Of a stretch of DNA of 8,880 bases, positions 5,741 through 8,880 are shown one piece after another. The notes beneath the pieces are model-generated. The model did not search any database. It was not told where the DNA came from and was given only the letters and a program-made list of their open reading frames with translations. A program made the position numbers and the translations under genes. This DNA comes from an uncultured Oscillospiraceae bacterium. Its GTDB lineage: Bacteria; Bacillota; Clostridia; Oscillospirales; Acutalibacteraceae. Position 1 is the first letter of the stretch. Every line of letters starts with the position of its first letter. The DNA is taken from positions 1 through 8,880 of the forward strand of contig CABUCT010000043.1 of the NCBI GenBank assembly GCA_902490145.1, given 5' to 3'.

Positions 5741-8371
5741 CTAACCTTGAACAACAGCAAAATCCGAAGCAGCGGCTGTAACCGAATTGTAAGTGTAATC
5801 TGTGGTACCATAGTTAACAATAACCGAAGTTCCGTTATCATAGGTTGTCATATAAACCTTATCTGCAAGCTTTTGATGGTTAGTGATACAACAATTCTGA
5901 AGTCCGTTAAGTACAGACGAGGCTTTAGTATAATCTTCGGCAGCAGTCTGAGCCCAACGCTCATAATGTGTTGAGAACAGAAGTGAATAGTTAGTGTTCT
6001 TAAGCATCTCAGGATCGGCATGATTTAATACATATCGTACTCCACCACCATATTCAATAGCCTTAAGGAATGACATTGAATAGTTGTCTGAGAGGTTAAG
6101 TGCTTCACCAGCATAAGAAACATATCCATGAAGAACAATTTGAAGGAACGGAATACTTTCAGACTCAAAAGAAAGGTTGCTGTTGCTCATTGGAAGATCC
6201 ACGATATCGTCAACATACTTAAACGTGTATGCATTACCTACATCAACCATAATCTTATTATTCTCGGAAACTTTCTCGAGTATATTTGAAATATTATTCT
6301 TCACCTGTTCACGATGAACAGTTTTATCTGAGAAATCCGAGAACATTGTATCGCCTATAGTCGAGAGTGCAACAGCTTTTGAATCAAGCTTAGCCATCTT
6401 TTTGAGGATTCCGTCAATCTTGTTAAGTACTACATCGCTCTTTAATACCATTCGGTTGAAGGATACGGTGATAGCCTTCTGATACACATTATCACTCGGA
6501 CTGTATTTTACCAAAGTACCTTCCATAAGCTTTGCATGTGTTGAAGTAGCAGAAAGAGAATTTGTACTTTTTTCAAGGACTAGCTCCAAATTGGGATATA
6601 ATGTATCGTTATTTGACTCAAGATAAGCTGATAAGTCTCTGAAATCTTTCTTTGAGCCTATCTTCCCCGATACCTTTGCAATACTTGAAATCTCATTTAC
6701 ATATTTATCTCCGTTCCAGTTATTATATCGCAGAGCAATATTTTTGACTCCGTTTGAACGAAGATAATCATAAATTTCCTTGGTTTCATCAATAGTACTC
6801 AATGCTCTCTTAGCATTATATGCATAACCGATAAGTGTCTCACTTCGGAGAATGGTTCCATAAGTCTCATAATAGAATTTAAGGCTGTTATCAGACAACT
6901 TCTCGCTTCCTGAAAACATTTTATCTCTAACATTTTTGGCCATTCCCACATAGTTTGATTCTTCACCTGTAAGGAAGCTATACTGAATATTGATATCCTC
7001 TTGATATGAATCTTGAGCAAATTTCAGCATATTACTGAGTGTTGACATGCCGTTTGACAAATAGGTTTCAAACTCCGTTATTTCATAATTAGTAGAAACA
7101 TACGCATATGGGAAAACATCGTTTGAAGGATGGCATTCAACCGTTCCCTGAGCTTCACCCTTGGATACATAAGCAATAAATGAATTGTTTCCGTTTTGAA
7201 CACCGAATACCGGCAAAGTTGCCTGCTGCATGTTGGTCGGATAATCTTTAGTCCACTGTGTTCGGTCCGGTCCGTAAAACGGGAATGAAGCAGAATTGGG
7301 CGATTTTACATTTAAATCAAACAAAGTTCCGCTTCCGTCAGGAACAACCATATACCCGTCACTACCGTCTGTAACCGTTCCGAAGAAAGGCAGAACTGAT
7401 AGAGAATGTATTTTGAAGTTTTCATCATCATATACGATCTTATCAGTCGGAACATTTACATTTAGACCATCATCAGTCAAAGTATAGTCGATCATTACAA
7501 GGAAATTTGCTGCTATCGGAACAGATTTATTATATCCTATTTTTTCATACTCATCTTTTATGAGCTGTAAATTTACTCCTGCTGCTCTTAAGGAATTGTT
7601 TACAAAACGTTCTTTCTGAACCTTTGAAACAGCTTGAAGAATATAGAGGTTTTCGCTTTTAATAAGTGGATATGTACTTGAAACTGCTCCCTGCTGCTCC
7701 TTGTCGATCTCTTCAAATTTTGTCAAGAGATAATAAGACTCAAATTGGTATTTATCATCTGTTGAAAGTTTTGAAGAAATCTCATTAAAAGTTTTTTCGG
7801 TTAAAACATCAGGCATAAGAAAGTAATCGATATTATTTCCGATCTTATAAGCTACACGGACACCGTTGTCAATAGAAAAACATTTGACAGTGGGTGAAAA
7901 CTCAGAGTTATTGCCCAGTGCATCTACATAGCTTGTGAAAACATTTTTCTTGCTGTCCTTGTCATAATAAGTCAGCATAAGCTGTGACATATACTGATTT
8001 TTAGTATCGGCATATGCAGAACTGTTTTCAAGCTCTGCGGCAGTCAGATTTGTTTTCCATTTATAACCGGTGCTTTTTACCTTTACCATAACGGTAAGAT
8101 CATTTTGATTTATATACATTTTATAATCTGAATTTTCAGATACAAGCTCATACTCGCTTTCATCACTCGCACCCTTTGGCGAAAACAGCGTTCCTTCGAG
8201 TTGATCAAGTGTTATATCAACATCTCCACTATCTGCAGTTGAGGATACCGAAGATGCCCCCTCCTCTGAATCTGAGTTTTCAGTGTCTTTGCTGCTTCCG
8301 CATGCGGCTGTTGACAGTACGAGTATCAGACAAAGGAGTATTACACCCAAGTGTTTAAATCTGGTTTTCAT
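5741..8371 (-). CDS. DUF5696-type surface lipoprotein, possible glycoside-hydrolase-like protein
   Basis: This 876-residue exported lipoprotein starts MKTRFKHLG, followed by a hydrophobic core and STAAC, with lipidated Cys24. An acidic, Ser-rich spacer runs to about residue 60. An N-terminal beta-rich part covers about 65-335. VVPDGSG (342-348) begins a stretch typical of DUF5696 proteins, continuing with FPFYGPDR, LPVFGV and INIQYSFLTGEE (about 362-470). The C-terminal half alternates strands and helices as a TIM barrel would: NGVKNIALRYNNW near 540-552, STIGDTMFSDF near 670-680, DVGNAYTFKYVDDIVDLP near 710-727 and VLHGYVSYAG at 746-755. Members often sit beside CUT1 sugar importers. The reaction is unknown to me; a surface glycan hydrolase or binding role is inferred from fold and context. 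An ATG at 8386 adds five residues (MDGEF); I prefer 8371 for the canonical signal peptide and the GGGGA four bases upstream, though both sites are weak. It overlaps nothing and is closely followed by permease 1. Confidence 0.85.
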   Translation of the reverse strand: MKTRFKHLGVILLCLILVLSTAACGSSKDTENSDSEEGASSVSSTADSGDVDITLDQLEGTLFSPKGASDESEYELVSENSDYKMYINQNDLTVMVKVKSTGYKWKTNLTAAELENSSAYADTKNQYMSQLMLTYYDKDSKKNVFTSYVDALGNNSEFSPTVKCFSIDNGVRVAYKIGNNIDYFLMPDVLTEKTFNEISSKLSTDDKYQFESYYLLTKFEEIDKEQQGAVSSTYPLIKSENLYILQAVSKVQKERFVNNSLRAAGVNLQLIKDEYEKIGYNKSVPIAANFLVMIDYTLTDDGLNVNVPTDKIVYDDENFKIHSLSVLPFFGTVTDGSDGYMVVPDGSGTLFDLNVKSPNSASFPFYGPDRTQWTKDYPTNMQQATLPVFGVQNGNNSFIAYVSKGEAQGTVECHPSNDVFPYAYVSTNYEITEFETYLSNGMSTLSNMLKFAQDSYQEDINIQYSFLTGEESNYVGMAKNVRDKMFSGSEKLSDNSLKFYYETYGTILRSETLIGYAYNAKRALSTIDETKEIYDYLRSNGVKNIALRYNNWNGDKYVNEISSIAKVSGKIGSKKDFRDLSAYLESNNDTLYPNLELVLEKSTNSLSATSTHAKLMEGTLVKYSPSDNVYQKAITVSFNRMVLKSDVVLNKIDGILKKMAKLDSKAVALSTIGDTMFSDFSDKTVHREQVKNNISNILEKVSENNKIMVDVGNAYTFKYVDDIVDLPMSNSNLSFESESIPFLQIVLHGYVSYAGEALNLSDNYSMSFLKAIEYGGGVRYVLNHADPEMLKNTNYSLLFSTHYERWAQTAAEDYTKASSVLNGLQNCCITNHQKLADKVYMTTYDNGTSVIVNYGTTDYTYNSVTAAASDFAVVQG

Positions 8372-8426
8372 AAATTCCCCATCCATTCTGCCTATACCGG
8401 CAAAAATAATCTTAAGTAAACCGGAA

Positions 8427-8880
8427 TTACATCCGATATGTTATCTCAATTATTATACTGTCAATAAAGTTGTAAATCTTTTGGTATGTTGTGATGATAA
8501 GCAGTAGTACAAAAACTATAATTGCCATACCTAAAGCACTCATAAGAATTGATCCCACACTGCTTCCAACAGTATATCTGTGAGTTATAGTATTTCCTAC
8601 AAATAACAGTAGTCCGGTCCAAACCACACCTATTGTTGAGAAGAAAGTGAGGTACATTGATTCATCGAGAATAAACACATGTGAAAGAACAATGTTAAGA
8701 ATTGTTACAAGTATCATCGGCATAAGAGCATAACCGGTAAATTTGTAAATGTCCTTCATATTGCCTTCTCCGTTGGCAAGAGTTGTAATACTCCAGTTTG
8801 CAACAGTCCAAAGAAGCACCGGCAAAATTACCATCGCAAGTTCTTTTACAATGGAAATCTTATCACCATAGCTTGCATTA
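8427..8880 (-). CDS. Yip1-family membrane protein, C-terminal part (start beyond right edge)
   Basis: The frame is open from the right edge to a TAA at 8427, giving 150 visible residues. Four membrane helices are apparent, near visible residues 13-31, 50-72, 76-96 and 109-131. The stretch from Asn28-Trp29 (NWSITTLANGEGNMKDIY) to GYALMP at 49-54 matches the pattern of bacterial Yip1-domain proteins, in which a Gly-Glu-Gly turn follows a helix end and leads to a Tyr-Ala-Leu-x-Pro segment. An in-frame ATG at 8834 lies inside the first helix and is not the start. It lies 55 bases upstream of the DUF5696 gene with no terminator between them, so it is probably part of the same operon. Its role is unknown; an association with assembly or function of the neighbouring transporter or lipoprotein is only inference from position. 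Confidence 0.82.
   Translation of the reverse strand, partial: NASYGDKISIVKELAMVILPVLLWTVANWSITTLANGEGNMKDIYKFTGYALMPMILVTILNIVLSHVFILDESMYLTFFSTIGVVWTGLLLFVGNTITHRYTVGSSVGSILMSALGMAIIVFVLLLIITTYQKIYNFIDSIIIEITYRM

Noticed and set aside
5725..5841. Longer permease 1 beginning at an ATG at 5841
   Set aside because: It would overlap the DUF5696 gene by 101 bases and add a non-homologous N-terminus, while AAGGAG sits seven bases before the ATG at 5724.
8372..8386. Start of the DUF5696 gene at 8386
   Set aside because: It adds an acidic MDGEF before a canonical basic lipoprotein signal and has only a weak AGG upstream; it remains possible and differs by five residues.
8422..8435. Small inverted repeat CGGA/TCCG at the Yip1 stop codon
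   Set aside because: Only four pairs and no U tract, so it does not qualify as a terminator.

Overview
The window is an AT-rich stretch of bacterial chromosome with every gene on the minus strand, so transcription runs from the right edge to the left edge. Gene content and style point to an anaerobic Gram-positive of the Clostridia, probably an Oscillospiraceae/Ruminococcus-like gut bacterium. The grounds are strong AGGAGG-type ribosome sites, lysine-rich lipoprotein signal peptides, and a carbohydrate ABC importer linked to a DUF5696 lipoprotein and a Yip1-domain membrane protein. The lineage is inferred from style, not from a marker gene.

Layout in transcription order (right to left): (1) 8880-8427, the C-terminal 150 residues of a Yip1-family membrane protein, cut by the window edge. 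(2) 8371-5741, a large surface lipoprotein of the DUF5696 type. (3) 5724-4789 and (4) 4751-3759, the two membrane permeases of a CUT1-type sugar ABC importer, each with a recognisable EAA loop. (5) 3637-1922, the cognate solute-binding lipoprotein, which carries an extra N-terminal beta-rich domain. (6) 1841 to the left edge, at least 613 residues of a GxGYxYP-family putative glycoside hydrolase without a signal peptide. Intergenic gaps are 55, 16, 37, 121 and 80 bases, so there is no gene-free stretch above 300 bases. I see no RNA gene, mobile element, CRISPR array or integration site.

The genes read as one glycan-uptake operon. The DUF5696 lipoprotein is the likely surface-acting or glycan-binding component. 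The solute-binding protein and two permeases import the released sugar. The GxGYxYP protein is positioned to act on it in the cytoplasm. No ATPase is present, which is usual for CUT1 systems that share a MsmK/MsmX-type ATPase encoded elsewhere. The substrate cannot be read from the sequence, and neither putative enzyme belongs to a family with a reaction I can state.

Two control elements adjust expression inside the operon. A near-ideal extended -10 promoter sits between permease 2 and the binding-protein gene, which would let the binding protein be made in excess. A 13-bp hairpin with a short U tract follows the binding-protein gene and ends only five bases before the ribosome site of the GxGYxYP gene, so that gene probably depends on read-through.
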